Shown piece after piece: positions 1 through 9,592 of a stretch of DNA of 64,000 bases. How positions within the stretch are numbered: position 1 is the stretch's first letter; each line of letters begins with the position of its first letter. This stretch comes from Cordylochernes scorpioides (taxonomy: Eukaryota > Arthropoda > Arachnida > Pseudoscorpiones > Chernetidae). The stretch is taken from assembly GCA_030710605.1 (NCBI GenBank), contig CP092884.1:22549483-22613482 (forward strand), read 5' to 3'. The position numbers and the translations under genes were made by a program. The notes under the pieces were generated by a model. It had not been told where the DNA came from. It did no database searches and saw only the letters and a program-made list of their open reading frames with translations.

Positions 1-240
1 ATCAACTTAGATGTGCAATATCAAACATAAATGTAGATTTAAAAAAGTTAAGTGAAAAAAAAAGAAAAACAAATTTCACATTAGATAAGATAATTAATTG
101 AAACAATAAAGAGTTTATTCGTAAATTACGTATTTTATTTCTTTTACATTTCTTAAAGCACGTTTCCTTAAAATTCGGCCCTGTAACATTGCTCCTAATC
201 AAAAAGGCCCGTTGCGTCATTTAGGTTGGCCAGGGCTGGT

Positions 241-256
241 CTAAACCATTGGTTTT
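241..256 (+). repeat. tRNA-derived SINE, 5' piece (split by Gypsy element)
   Basis: The piece ends in GGTTTT, where the Gypsy element at 257-6787 was inserted. The SINE resumes at 6788 with the 5-base duplication GTTTT. The same head is seen at 28261 and 61649. The 5' limit is a guess because this family's start varies between copies. Confidence 0.6.
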
Positions 257-390
257 TGTTATGTATTATATTTTCATTGAGATTGTTATCATCATCGTTT
301 GCTGTATAAATACTTTGTTTTTAATTAAAATGTGTGGTATGCAAAAATAACTTGCGTTGCGTCTTTATATTTTAAATTAGATACATAATA
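257..390 (+). repeat. 5' LTR of Gypsy element 1
   Basis: This 134-bp direct repeat matches 6655-6787 with only a few differences, such as an extra AA near position 298. It starts TGTTAT and ends ATAATA. It is preceded by the target sequence GTTTT. Confidence 0.88.
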
Positions 391-461
391 ATTGGCGACG
401 AAGGTAAATCTTTTTATTTTTAATAAGTTAAAGCTTAGGTAAGTTGAATTTTATTTTTAAA

Positions 462-1394
462 ATGGCGAGTTTAGGAAATATAGAATGTTTTGATCCTAAA
501 AATCCAGAGAAATGGATAACGTACTTGGAGAGAATGAATTTTTTCTTCCTGGCTAACGATATTGTAAAACTTGAATGACGAAAGGCTATATTTCTTACGC
601 TAATAGACGCTGAAACTTATGCTATAGCAAGATCGTTGGCCTCGCCAAAAGAATTATCTCTCGTAGAATATGATAACTTAATTAAATTATTGACTGATCA
701 TTTTTGCCCTAAGCCAAATTTAATAGTCCAAAGATTCTTTTTCAATAAAAGAAATCAGGGTGAGGAATCAGTTAGTGCCTATGTAGCAGAGCTAAGAAAG
801 TTGAGTGAAAATTGTGAATTTGTTGATTTGGAGGATCGATTGAGAGATAGACTGGTGTGTGGATTGAGAAAAGAATCAATAGTGAAAAGATTATTATCTG
901 AAAGTAATTTAACTCTTGATAAGGCCTTAAACATTGCTATATGTGATGAATCGGCTAGTGCAGACGCCAGTGTTTTGCAAGAAAAAATTACGGAAGTAAA
1001 TATGATGAAAAAGGCTAGAAAAACTGAACCACCTAAATTTAAATCGGGCAAAGTTCATTTTAAGGAATTCAAGAAAATAAATAATAAAATAATTATTTGC
1101 ATACGTTGTAAAGGAAATCATATGCCAAATGTATGTAAATTCCGAAATGCTAAATGTTTTAAATGTGGCAAGATTGGTCATGTACAAAAAGCTTACTTAA
1201 CAAATGTTGGTAAATCTGGAAACCTATATAGGGCTAATAGTAATCCAACTTTATGTTGCCTGAGAAGGGAAGAGATAAGCAATCCTTATTATATAACAGT
1301 AAATTTGGATAACCACGATGTACACATGTTAATTGACTCGGGAGGTGCATACTCATTATTAAAAAAGAGACTTTTCTTGAATATTGGAAATTGA
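462..1394 (+). pseudogene. Gypsy element 1 Gag and start of protease, broken
   Basis: Structural protein and start of the aspartic protease of Gypsy element 1. The frame opens at the ATG at 462 and is interrupted by one in-frame TGA at 576-578; the same frame then runs to 1394. A Gag-like helical region is followed by two zinc-knuckle-like motifs (about 1105-1190); the second has CFKCGKIGHV but its last cysteine is replaced. The protease active site appears as LIDSGG at about 1330-1345. The reading frame is lost at about 1390, inside the protease. The TGA looks like a single substitution of an arginine codon, so the copy decayed after insertion. Confidence 0.82.
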
Positions 1395-2920
1395 CGCAAC
1401 TTAAAAGATATGAGATACTTCTAAATACATGGTCATCCAGTCAAATAAAAATTCTTGAGAAACTCTATGTTAAAGCAAGACTATCCCACGGTAGTAGAAG
1501 TTTACCAATTTTAGTGGCTGATGGATTAGGTCCCAACATTCTGGGAAGGCAATGGTTTGCAGCTTTTCGCCTGAAGTTAAACTTTTTAAATTCATTGGAA
1601 ACTAATCCTATTTTACCTGATTTCGAGGAATTGTTTAAGAAGGAAATTGATGTCTATAATGGGCCATTGATTCACATTGACATTCCTGATAATGCTGAGC
1701 CCAAATTTGTAACGCCAGAACCGTGCCGTTTGCTCTACGAAATTTAGTGGATGAAAAATTGAAAGTACTAGAGGAACAAGGTGTTATCGAACCGGTAAAA
1801 TTTACCAAATGGGCTTCTCCAATTTTTACGGTTCTGAAGAATGATGGCTCCATAAGAATTTGCCACGATTATAAATCAACAGTTAATTTATATTCTAATC
1901 CTGATAAATATCCGTTGCCTACAATTCCGCAACTATTAGATAAGTTGAGAGGAGGCAAATTGTTTACTAAAGTAGATATGGCTCAAGCGTACCAGCAGGT
2001 GAAAGTTGATGAGGAATCTTCAGAAATCCTGGCTATTAATACACATAGAGGCTTATATAAGATGAAACGTCTACCCTTTGGTTTGAATTCTGCCGTTGGA
2101 ACTTTCCAGAGGTTTATGGGCACTCTTTTGAGTGGAATTGATGGAGTAGCGGTATATTTGGATGATGTCCTTATCGCAGGAAGTACTTGTGAAGACTTAA
2201 AAAAGAAAACTGAAAAAGTTATTTTGCGTTTAAAAGAAGTAGGACTTCGGCTTAAAAGAGACAAATGCAAATTCTTCGTGTCTGAAATCGATTTTTTAGG
2301 AATGAAAATTGACTATAGAGGAGTTCATCCATCTGATGAAAAGCTAAGAGCTATTAAAGATGCTAGACCGCCATGTAATAAAAAAGAGTTAATATCTTTC
2401 CTTGGAATTTTGAATTACTATGAAAGGTTTTTAAAAAACAAGTCCACAGTGGTTGAACCGCTTCATAGACTGTTGGATAGTAATTCACCTTGGAAAAGGA
2501 GAAGAGAACATCACAAAGATCTTTTGATAAGGCTAAAGATTTGATTAGTTCTGAATCGGTGTTGGCTCTTTTTGATGACAATTTACCTATTTTAATCAAC
2601 TGTGACGCATCAGAGTATGGCATTGGCGCCATTCTGTCTCAAATACACCATGGAGTGGAAAAAAAACAGTTATGTTCGCCTCCCGGACTTTAAATAAAAC
2701 TCAAAGAAGATATGCAGTAATTGATAAAGAGGCGTTAGCAGTCATTTTTGGTGTATCAAAATTTTCGCAGTATCTTCTAAGGAGAAAATTTAAAATATTA
2801 ACTGATCATAAGCCCCTAGTTGGATTGTTCAACCCAAAAAAAGCCGATACCTCAAGTGCTATCGCCGCGCATGTTGAGATGGTGTTTGACTCTGGCTGCG
2901 TATACTTATACTATAGATAG
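1391..2920 (+). pseudogene. Gypsy element 1 protease end, reverse transcriptase and RNase H, frameshifted
   Basis: Pol of Gypsy element 1, read in at least three frames: 1391-1747 (protease end and linker), 1723-2544 (reverse transcriptase), then 2490-2693 and 2672-2920 (RNase H). Reverse transcriptase motifs are clear: the PLPTIPQLLDKL region, FTKVDMAQAYQQ, RLPFGLNSAVGTFQR, and the catalytic YLDD at 2154-2165. RNase H shows LINCDASEYGIGAIL and the KEALAVIFGV region. Translation is cut at 2917 by the Penelope-like insertion; the end of RNase H resumes at 4185. The enzyme cannot be made from this copy. Confidence 0.88.
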
Positions 2921-2987
2921 AGGCTGCCTGGCCGGCATTCATATTTATATAAAAAATAGACACTTCGGCCAGTTGGAGTTTTTTATT

Positions 2988-3030
2988 TTCTCAACGTTTC
3001 GACAAAAATCTTTTGTCTTCGTCAGGAGAA
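2988..3030 (-). ncRNA. Type I hammerhead ribozyme, Penelope-like left arm
   Basis: On the minus strand the order is stem I (TTCTC), CTGACGA, stem II (GACAAAA with TTTTGTC), GAAA, a very short stem III, cleavage triplet GTT, then stem I partner GAGAA. All conserved core positions fit the hammerhead consensus. Minimal stem III hammerheads are known from Penelope-like elements. Activity is inferred, not shown. Confidence 0.8.
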
Positions 3031-3322
3031 GTAAATAAAAATAAACATTTGGCAAGGCGTTAAAAATTGTTCTGAGGTTTGCAAGAGCGTTCTCACGTGA
3101 TTTTTCGAATTTAGTACAACATCTAAAGCGCGAGTCAAAAAACAAATATTAAACTCGTCAAAGACTATGATCTTGGAAATAAAAATATATAATAATAAAA
3201 TTATAATAAATTAAGTAAAAATAAATAAATAAAGTAATATAATAATAATAATCACAAAGATTATTATATAGATTTTACCTATTATGTCCATTTTTATCTA
3301 GCTTATTAACTACTTTTTAAAT

Positions 3323-3652
3323 TTAAAAATGAAGCATATTGTGTTGCGGAATATCTTCAAAAGTATTTATAGTTCTTTTCCCAAATTCTCGTGATACCCA
3401 TCCCTCTAAAAATAATCTTTCCTTTTTAAATTTTATATTCCTGTGAAATATCTCAATATCATTCCAATCTGGCCTATGTCCTGAAAATAATGCATGTTCC
3501 CCAATTTTGCTTAACGCCCTTCTCCCCAATAACCCCTGTTGGTGTTCCTTAATTCTGGTCTCTAAATTTCGGCCGGTTTCTCCTACATAAATCTTGTCAC
3601 ATTCTGTGCATTTAATCCCATAAATTACGTTATTTGGTTTTGATGTGCTCAT
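3323..3652 (-). pseudogene. Penelope-like element GIY-YIG endonuclease remnant
   Basis: This is a 109-codon remnant of the Penelope-like polyprotein. It has the GIY-YIG signature: VIYGIKC followed by IYVGETGRNLETRIKEHQ, including the conserved Arg and a later Glu in the family's catalytic region. Upstream on the same strand (3653-3790) the linker that normally joins reverse transcriptase to the endonuclease can be read in other frames with stops. In intact elements this domain nicks target DNA for target-primed reverse transcription. Here no reverse transcriptase is present, so the copy is not autonomous. Confidence 0.85.
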
Positions 3653-4083
3653 GTTATCCGTCTTTATGTTATTTCTAGTTATATTTACATTTTTTCAAAA
3701 TTTTAGATATTTCGTTATCAACTTCTCTAATATAAGGAATTATTTGGCCTATCTTTTGAATATATTCCGCAACAATAAGCTTCATTTTTAAATTTAAAAA
3801 GTAGTTAATAAGCTAGATAAAAATGGACATAATAGTTAAAATCTATATAATAATCTTTGTGATTATTATTATTATATTACTTTATTTATTTATTTTTACT
3901 TAATTTATTATAATTTTATTATTATATATTTTTATTTCCAAGATCATAGTCTTTGACGAGTTTAATATTTGTTTTTTGACTCGCGCTTTAGATGTTGTAC
4001 TAAATTCGAAAAATCACGTGAGGACGCCCTTGCAAACCTCAGAACAATTTTTAACGCCTTGCCAAATGTTCATTTTTATTTAC

Positions 4084-4126
4084 TTCTCCTGACGAAGACA
4101 AAAGATTTTTGTCGAAACGTTGAGAA
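4084..4126 (+). ncRNA. Type I hammerhead ribozyme, Penelope-like right arm
   Basis: This is the inverted duplicate of the 2988-3030 ribozyme and is identical over its length. It shows TTCTC, CTGACGA, a stable stem II, GAAA, the triplet GTT, and GAGAA to close stem I. Predicted cleavage is after 4121. Confidence 0.8.
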
Positions 4127-4184
4127 AATAAAAAACTCCAACTGGCCGAAGTGTCTATTTTTTAAATATATAATTATACTATAG

Positions 4185-4338
4185 AGTATAAACCGGGAAA
4201 AGTAAATTGTAATGCCGATGCTTTAAGTAGACTTCCTTTAAATGAATGTCCAAGAGTAGTTCCGAACCCTTCAGAGGTGTTTTTTTTTATAGAATCGGAG
4301 CATGCTGCAATTAATTCTTCGGAAGTGGCAAAACTAAC
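4185..4338 (+). pseudogene. Gypsy element 1 RNase H end and linker, short piece
   Basis: Sequence after the Penelope-like insertion resumes the RNase H reading (VNCNADALSRLPL), typical of the end of Gypsy RNase H. It is interrupted again at 4341 by the pogo-like insertion. Confidence 0.75.
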
Positions 4339-4340
4339 TA

Positions 4341-5476
4341 CAGTAATCCCTCGTTAGGACGAACTCAACGGGAGAACGAAATACCCTTTTCGTCTTAAAA
4401 GAATATATACCGAATTCGTATAAACCGAATTCGTATTAGACGAATTGAATTCGTGGTATCCGGGGGTTGTACTTATGTACTACTGATGAGTAAGAAAACT
4501 ACATTTCTGAGGAATAACGAATAAATTTATTTGAAAACAATATTAATGAAAATATTTTATAATTTTAAGGAACAACAATTATGTATATGTATGTACATAA
4601 AGTATTTTATTTTAAAAGACAATATGGATAATATAATCACAATGTAAGGCAATAACATGAGAATATAAGTTTATTTTAAAACACAAATAAAAGAGAACAA
4701 CAAAAGAAACAACTTACATAATATACTTGGTACATACAATGTTTATGTGTATGCAGCATATGCAGTATGCATAGAGTATCCTATATCTGGGTTTTCTCTG
4801 CAGGCTTCAGAAAGTCTGTTATAGTTTTTTGGTGGTATTTGATTGGGCACTGTTTCAGACACTCCCTTCTTATTTTATCCAGGTCATCTTCAAAATGAAC
4901 ATCAATATCCGCAGAGGTTTTGGACAGCTTCTGGAGGGTTTCGAGGGCCGCGATTACTTCCCCTCTAGTAGGCATCATTATCTCTTCTTTCACCTCATCG
5001 TCTTCTGTTTCTTTTTCTTCTTTCTTCTTTTCTTCTAATTCGGGTGAACCGCAAATTTCCAACCCTTCATCCAGGGCAACATACTCCAGGAAAGTCGAAA
5101 TTTTCCACTGATTGAGTACATGGAACGACCCCAAGGGGATGGTTTCATAGAAAATGAGTCATCATAACAAACAAAGGACGAATGTTTACACAAAAGACAA
5201 AGAGAGCCAATACTTGATATCAACGGCGTTTTTGTTGTTTTAATAGTTTATTGTTTTACTTATAACTCGCCTTTAAAAACATATTAGAATTCGTTTTAAC
5301 CGATTGATTAGTTCTGCTGGGGGATAAATTTAATTCGTATTTCGTCATAACCGAATATTTCGTCTTAACCGGCAAAATCTCTTTGGAAAGCATTGAAATT
5401 TAACGGGGGAAAAGAAACGGTTCGCGTAAAACCGAGAGTTCGTATAATCCGAGTTCGTGATAACGAGGGATTTCTG
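4341..5476 (-). mobile_element. pogo/Tigger-type DNA transposon, internally deleted
   Basis: Terminal inverted repeats start CAGTAATCCCTCGTTA on the left and, read from the other strand, CAGAAATCCCTCGTTA on the right. TA is duplicated on both sides (4339-4340 and 5477-5478). Size is about 1.1 kb, roughly half or less of an autonomous Tigger-like element. Repeated TTCGT and CGAATT subterminal motifs lie near both ends. Only the end of a transposase remains. It sits in Gypsy element 1 between RNase H and integrase. Confidence 0.85.
4781..5134 (-). pseudogene. pogo/Tigger-type transposase C-terminal remnant
   Basis: This open frame of 117 codons lies inside the pogo-like element. It carries an acidic linker of Glu and Asp residues and ends in TITDFLKPAEKTQI. 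This tail resembles the C-terminal end of Tigger-type transposases, after the DDE domain, which commonly close with an I-x-DF motif. The CENP-B-like DNA-binding and DDE parts are missing. The assignment rests on context and the tail, so it is moderate. Confidence 0.55.
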
Positions 5477-5478
5477 TA

Positions 5479-6633
5479 GTAAAGATCCAATCCTTCCTAA
5501 GATTAAATTCTGGGCAATGAATGGGTGGCCTGAAAGGAAAGTTAATGATACATTTAAAGATTTTGTCTCCGAATCTAATGAAATATCAGTTCATAAGGAT
5601 TGTTTATTGTGGGGGAGCAAATATTGGCATAGTGGGGACAAAAGCGCTAGCTCGAGGATTATGCTGGTGGCCCAAGATGGATAAAGATATTGAACGGATG
5701 ATATCCAGTTGTGCAGTTTGTTTTTCGTGTCGTCACGATCCGTCAAAAACTGACGTATATCCTTGGATTTGGCCATCAAGACCTTGGTCGAGACTACATA
5801 TTGATCATGCGGGTCCCTTTCAAGGAAAACTTTTTCTGGTTGTAGTGGATGCCTATTCTAAGTGGATTGAGGCTAAAATCGTATCTACGGCATCTATAGT
5901 GGCATCAATAGTCTAAAGGAAATATTCGCGACTCACGGGTTGCCGGATGTGATAGTTTCAGATAATGGTACGTCCTTCACATCGGAACTTTTCAAGACTT
6001 TCTTAAAATGGCGTAAGGCACATCTTGTGTGCGCCTTATCATGCAGCGTCAAATGGGCAGGTGGAGAGAGCTATTCAAACGCTTAAAAATCTGCTAAGAA
6101 AGAACAGCTCGGGAAATTGGACGACTAGGTTATCTAGATCTTTATTATCGATGAGAATAGCGATAAACAGCACGACGCAAAAATCCCCAGCTCAGTTGTT
6201 GATGAACAGAAACTTGAAGAGTCTCATAAATAAATTTCATCCTGAAAGTGTGTCTGAGGGAAGGATACGACAGGAAGACAGGTTTATAAGAAATTGGAAA
6301 CCCCATAGAGTGGTAAATGAAGGACAGGCAGTTATAGCGCGAGGGTACCATGGCCCCAGATGGCTACCAGGTGTAGTGCAAGAAAAAAAAACTGGTCCTG
6401 TTTCTATTAAGGTAGAGACAGATGACGGAGAAATTTTAAACCGGCATTTATATCAAGTCAGAGGTTGTGGGGAAAGTGAAGCAACTCCGTCTACATCGTC
6501 AACTCCACAAGAGTCAACTAAAATTGAAGACCCCCAAGCTGGTCAGGAAATAGATCCTACTGGTGAAGCATCGGGTCCTATTTTGAGAAGGTCCTCAAGA
6601 TTAAGAAGGCCTTCGAAGTTTTTTGAAATGTAA
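5479..6633 (+). pseudogene. Gypsy element 1 integrase, frameshifted
   Basis: Integrase of Gypsy element 1. The zinc-binding part is degenerate (CAVCFSC at about 5714). The core domain shows the first catalytic Asp in RLHIDHAGPF (about 5795-5820), the second in SDNGTSF (about 5956-5980, another frame) and the Glu in QVERAIQTLK (about 6058). Frames change near 5916 and 6010. The C-terminal part (6280-6633) keeps the GPRWLPGVV and RHLYQVRGCG motifs found in Mag-like integrase tails, and ends in a basic stretch before the 3' LTR. It is not functional as it stands. Confidence 0.85.
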
Positions 6634-6654
6634 ATATTTGTTGTGGGGAGAAGT

Positions 6655-6787
6655 TGTTATGTATTATATTTACATTGAGATTGTTATCATCATCGTTTGC
6701 TGTATAGTACTTTGTTTTTAATTAAAATGTGTGGTATGCAAAAATAACTTGCGTTGCGTCTTTATATTTTAAATTAGATACATAATA
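6655..6787 (+). repeat. 3' LTR of Gypsy element 1
   Basis: This 133-bp copy of the 5' LTR is followed by GTTTT, which matches the target duplication. SINE sequence resumes immediately afterwards. Confidence 0.88.
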
Positions 6788-7045
6788 GTTTTCGACCGCT
6801 ACGACTCGGGATCGAATCCCGCATTGGGCACTTTTTTCTAATTAAACAAATGCTCCAATGGCCCCTGATTCTTGCAAAAGTCCAACTCCACCAGCGAGTG
6901 CAAAAACCAAACGGGGCTCTGGCACATTTGTAAGTGCAAAATTCGAACTGCTTTTCACTTGTGTAGACATGTGGTGCATTTACAGTAAAAGCAGTCGCTA
7001 ACTACCTACCATGATTATCATGGCCTGCACCACGTGTGCTAAGGA
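6788..7045 (+). repeat. tRNA-derived SINE, main body
   Basis: The body contains a pol III B-box-like GGGATCGAATCCC followed by a conserved region that also occurs at 28261-28550 and 61649-61930 and, inverted, at 57415-57690. The shared segment ends near CACCACGTGTGCTA. The 5' piece is at 241-256. Confidence 0.75.
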
Positions 7046-7752
7046 AATATATATAATAAAAAATAATATTATAAATTATTTCAAAATTAAAACCGATTTC
7101 CCCACAACTGCTACATCCCCAGCAGTTAGCAGAACTGGAAGACATTGAAAAAAAATCTAGTGGTCATTTCTCCCACTCCCAGGTGAAGTCGCCATTCTAC
7201 CGGCTGAACACCCCAGACCAGCTCTGGAGAGCGCACTGATGGACAAGGCTTCAGTGATTGAATAATTCTTGGTACTCTTTGAAGCCCTGTATAAACTACA
7301 GACATCGATCAAGACATCATCCTACAATAGCCCTCCAACTAGAAACCACCAGGATCTCTGGATCGAAAAATATAACTGGTGAAGAGGATAAGAGAGTTTT
7401 CTTGTAAATATCACTGAATTCGAATTTTAATTTGCATATTATAGCTATATTCTCTTCATAACTAGTTAGATTATAATGCAAAATTCCGGGAGGATGATAT
7501 TCATGTATCAAAAGAGGTACCTCTCCATTTTAAAATACATAAAAATACTAGATTATATATGGTCCTTTGACATATATCATATATGGTCTAGAAATAATAA
7601 TTCTTCATGCATTAAATTGAACTAAAATCTCTGTCTCTCTCTCTCTCTAGGTGTAAAAATTGTCAGAGGGTCCTCTTATGCATGTTATTTAACTCAAGCA
7701 AATGTTTATCTATGGTGAGATAGCTGTAATTGATCAGAGTTTTATAATAATA
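7046..7752. other. Intergenic, no gene recognised
   Basis: The stretch 7120-7320 is less AT-rich than its surroundings but has no long open frame or motif I recognise. A short CT repeat lies near 7632-7650. Confidence 0.4.
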
Positions 7753-7839
7753 CTAGCCGAATGACCCGGGCAACGCCCGTGTTTACCCGATTGAATGTTT
7801 TTATTCAAATACTATTTGTTACAATTATAAATTGGCGCC
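7753..7839 (-). mobile_element. Helitron 3' end fragment
   Basis: Read on the minus strand this ends in a GC-rich hairpin followed by CATTCGGCTAG. That is the hairpin plus CTAG expected at a Helitron 3' end. The same terminal segment closes the elements at 26677 and 28036. It is cut at 7840 by a palindromic insertion. Confidence 0.6.
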
Positions 7840-7983
7840 TTAAATAAATGCACATATTAGTTAATAACTATAGCCTATGTGCTTTATCTGTCTATGTACT
7901 GTTGGCTTCCGTAGGCGTCTCTTACTGGGAAAAAGAAAGAGAGGATTCCATTTAGTTATTAACTAATATATGCATTTATTTAA
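7840..7983. mobile_element. Palindromic MITE-like element
   Basis: Inverted ends of about 30 bp (TTAAATAAATGCACATATTA and its near complement) enclose about 85 bp. The ends could include a TTAA target. It interrupts the Helitron end beside it. Confidence 0.5.
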
Positions 7984-8285
7984 GGAGCGACCCGCTCCAA
8001 CACAATAGTTACAAAAACGAAAAAGCGAGTGGGGGGGGGAGCAAAGGCGGCGTGATCGTAGCCAACCAATAGGAGAGCGCCATTCCAATAAAAAAGCAAA
8101 CGGTGACAGAGATGAAAACTGAAGAATTAAGAGATGAAGAACGCATGACGCTCGTAACTGTATATTGGATGTTTACGGAAAACAGCAAGATTCTCACTAA
8201 TATTTCTAAAATTATTTTAAAATTGATTATACAAAGAACTATGAAAGATTTAAGCACGAATGTTTCTTTTATATACAATAAAAAA

Positions 8286-8502
8286 TTCTACCGTCCTTAC
8301 TACGATGAAAAAAATATATCGGGAGGGCTTGGCTCATCAATGGTGAACTCTCCCAGCGGTTTCGCTAATTTAATCCACCACACCGCTTCTTAGAGCTCTA
8401 ATACTGTTTTGGACGGTTCTGCTTATATAAACTGGGAGGGTTCACCACTGATGACCCAAGCCCTCCCAATATATTTTTTTCATCGTAGTAAAGACGGTAG
8501 AA
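8286..8502. repeat. Foldback element
   Basis: Arms of about 64 bp (8286-8349 and 8440-8502) are inverted copies of each other and share GGGAGGGCTTGG. Single arms of the same family occur at 56832-56900 and, diverged, at 62930-63005. Confidence 0.7.
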
Positions 8503-8562
8503 GTTTGTATTGTATATAAAAGAAACATACGTGTTTAAACCCTTTAATTATATATATATATA

Positions 8563-8798
8563 TCTCTATATATATAAAAGTCAATTTCTGTCTGTCTGTC
8601 TGTTTCGCGATAAACTCAAAAACTACTGAACCAATTGGTACCAAATTTTGCATGTCGCTTTTTATAAACCCGAGGAAAATTTTCGGCTGCATTTTGATTA
8701 GTATTTTTGGATATTTCTTTTTTTCATTTGAAGAACTTTTTTTTACGCGGACTAATCCGGAATGGAATGAATACCTAAATATGGCCATTTTTTTTAAA
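8563..8798 (+). mobile_element. Helitron 5' fragment
   Basis: It begins TCTCTATATATATAAAAG in a TA run, preceded by A, like other Helitron starts in the window, followed by a TCTG-rich stretch. No CTAG 3' end is visible before the tRNA-bearing repeat begins. Confidence 0.4.
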
Positions 8799-8869
8799 GC
8801 ATCGGTGGTTCAGTGGTAGAATGCTCGCCTGCCATGCGGGCGGCCAGGGTTCGATTCCCGGCCGATGCA
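8799..8869 (+). tRNA. tRNA-Gly(GCC)-like gene, repeat-borne
   Basis: This 71-nt cloverleaf has the acceptor stem GCATCGG/CCGATGC, anticodon loop CTGCCAT (anticodon GCC), T loop TTCGATT and discriminator A. A run of T directly follows, as for pol III termination. It has an A-G mismatch in the T stem and T instead of C at anticodon loop position 38. The copy at 44303-44373 shares the T-stem change and both flanks, so this is one member of a repeat family rather than a lone gene. Confidence 0.65.
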
Positions 8870-9061
8870 TTTTTTTAAAACAATTTTTGAAACTCATTTA
8901 TATTATATCTTCTATTAAGAAAAAGGCATCTCCTTATCGTGCAACTGAGAGTTGCTGATGGCTTGCGCCATCTATCGGAATAAATATCAACTATTCTCGT
9001 TGATTTTTAATTATTCCAGAATTGGCCAAATACCCATTCTTGATTAATCAAGAAAAGCTAA

Positions 9062-9101
9062 CCACGGACGCGTTTCGGGCTGTTGGCCCTCATCAGCGTG
9101 G
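9062..9101 (-). ncRNA. Type I hammerhead ribozyme, unit 1
   Basis: Minus strand order: CCACG, CTGATGA, stem II GGGC-CAACA-GCCC, GAAA, CGCGTC with a 2-bp stem III, and CGTGG. Stem I is 5 perfect base pairs and stem II is 4. Every core base matches the hammerhead consensus. Predicted cleavage is between 9067 and 9066. Confidence 0.9.
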
Positions 9102-9400
9102 TGCAAGCTGTACCTCAACGACCAAAAAAATTGGTCATTAAGGCATCCTGAAAAATCATGAAACGGGTAGTTAAGGCCAGAATTGCGTGAGGACGCTACA
9201 CAATGTGAATAAATAGTACAAATATAACATTGTACTGGGATAAGGTGCATAAATTAAGAAAAAGGCATCTCCTTATCGTGCAACTGAGAGTTGCTGATGG
9301 CTTGCGCCATCTATCGGAATAAATATCAACTATTCTCGTTGATTTTTAATTATTCCAGAATTGGCCAAATACCCATTCTTGATTAATCAAGAAAAGCTAA

Positions 9401-9440
9401 CCACGGACGCGTTTCAGGCTGTTGGCCCTCATCAGCGTGG
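9401..9440 (-). ncRNA. Type I hammerhead ribozyme, unit 2
   Basis: Same sequence as 9062-9101 shifted by 339, with one change that turns a stem II G-C pair into G-U. The core and stem I are intact. Cleavage here and in unit 1 would release a 339-nt RNA. Confidence 0.88.
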
Positions 9441-9592
9441 TGCAAGCTGTACCTCAACGACCAAAAAAATTGGTCATTAAGGCATCCTGAAAAATCATGA
9501 AACGGGTAGTTAAGGCCAGAATTGCGTGAGGACGCTACACAATGTGAATAAATAGTACAAATATAACATTGTACTGGGATAAGGTGCATAAA

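Larger units (their letters stand above)
2917..4173 (-). mobile_element. Penelope-like element, RT-deleted, with inverted LTR arms and two hammerheads
   Basis: The insertion lies inside Gypsy RNase H and is flanked by an exact 11-bp duplication TTATACTATAG (2906-2916 and 4174-4184). About 0.4 kb at each end forms near-perfect inverted arms (2917-3325 and 3783-4173). Each arm contains the same 43-nt type I hammerhead sequence, one per strand. Only the C-terminal linker and GIY-YIG endonuclease remain between the arms, on the minus strand; reverse transcriptase is gone. Terminal inverted or tandem 'pseudo-LTRs' and GIY-YIG endonucleases are hallmarks of Penelope-like elements. Confidence 0.9.
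257..6787 (+). mobile_element. Ty3/Gypsy LTR retrotransposon (Mag-like), full length but broken
   Basis: The element is bounded by 134- and 133-bp LTRs (257-390 and 6655-6787) with a 5-bp target duplication GTTTT. The LTR is followed by TGGCGACGA, complementary to the 3' end of a tRNA-Ser of the GCU type, a primer site used by Mag-like Gypsy elements with short LTRs. A purine-rich tract (GGGGAGAAG) precedes the 3' LTR. Gag, protease, reverse transcriptase, RNase H and integrase are all on the plus strand in canonical Gypsy order, but spread over several frames. A Penelope-like element and a pogo-like transposon are inserted in the RNase H to integrase part. The element is itself inserted in a SINE. 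It is a dead copy. Confidence 0.9.
8915..9592 (-). repeat. Two tandem 339-bp units with hammerheads (retrozyme-like)
   Basis: Units 8915-9253 and 9254-9592 are head to tail and almost identical; I see one difference (9077 versus 9416). Each has one type I hammerhead on the minus strand. A partial third unit (9593-9710) follows, then an inverted piece (9711-9830). One ribozyme per tandem unit of a few hundred bases matches the organisation of metazoan retrozymes, small non-autonomous elements expressed as circular RNAs. There is no protein-coding evidence. Confidence 0.8.

Noticed and set aside
8430-8470. CTGATGA in the 8286 foldback read as a hammerhead core
   Set aside because: No downstream GAAA with a matching stem II. 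In the permuted order there is too little sequence between GAAA and CTGATGA for the two other stems.
9044-9589. Two identical 68-codon minus-strand frames
   Set aside because: They are translations of the 339-bp repeat, including the hammerhead. Identity reflects the duplication, not a gene pair.
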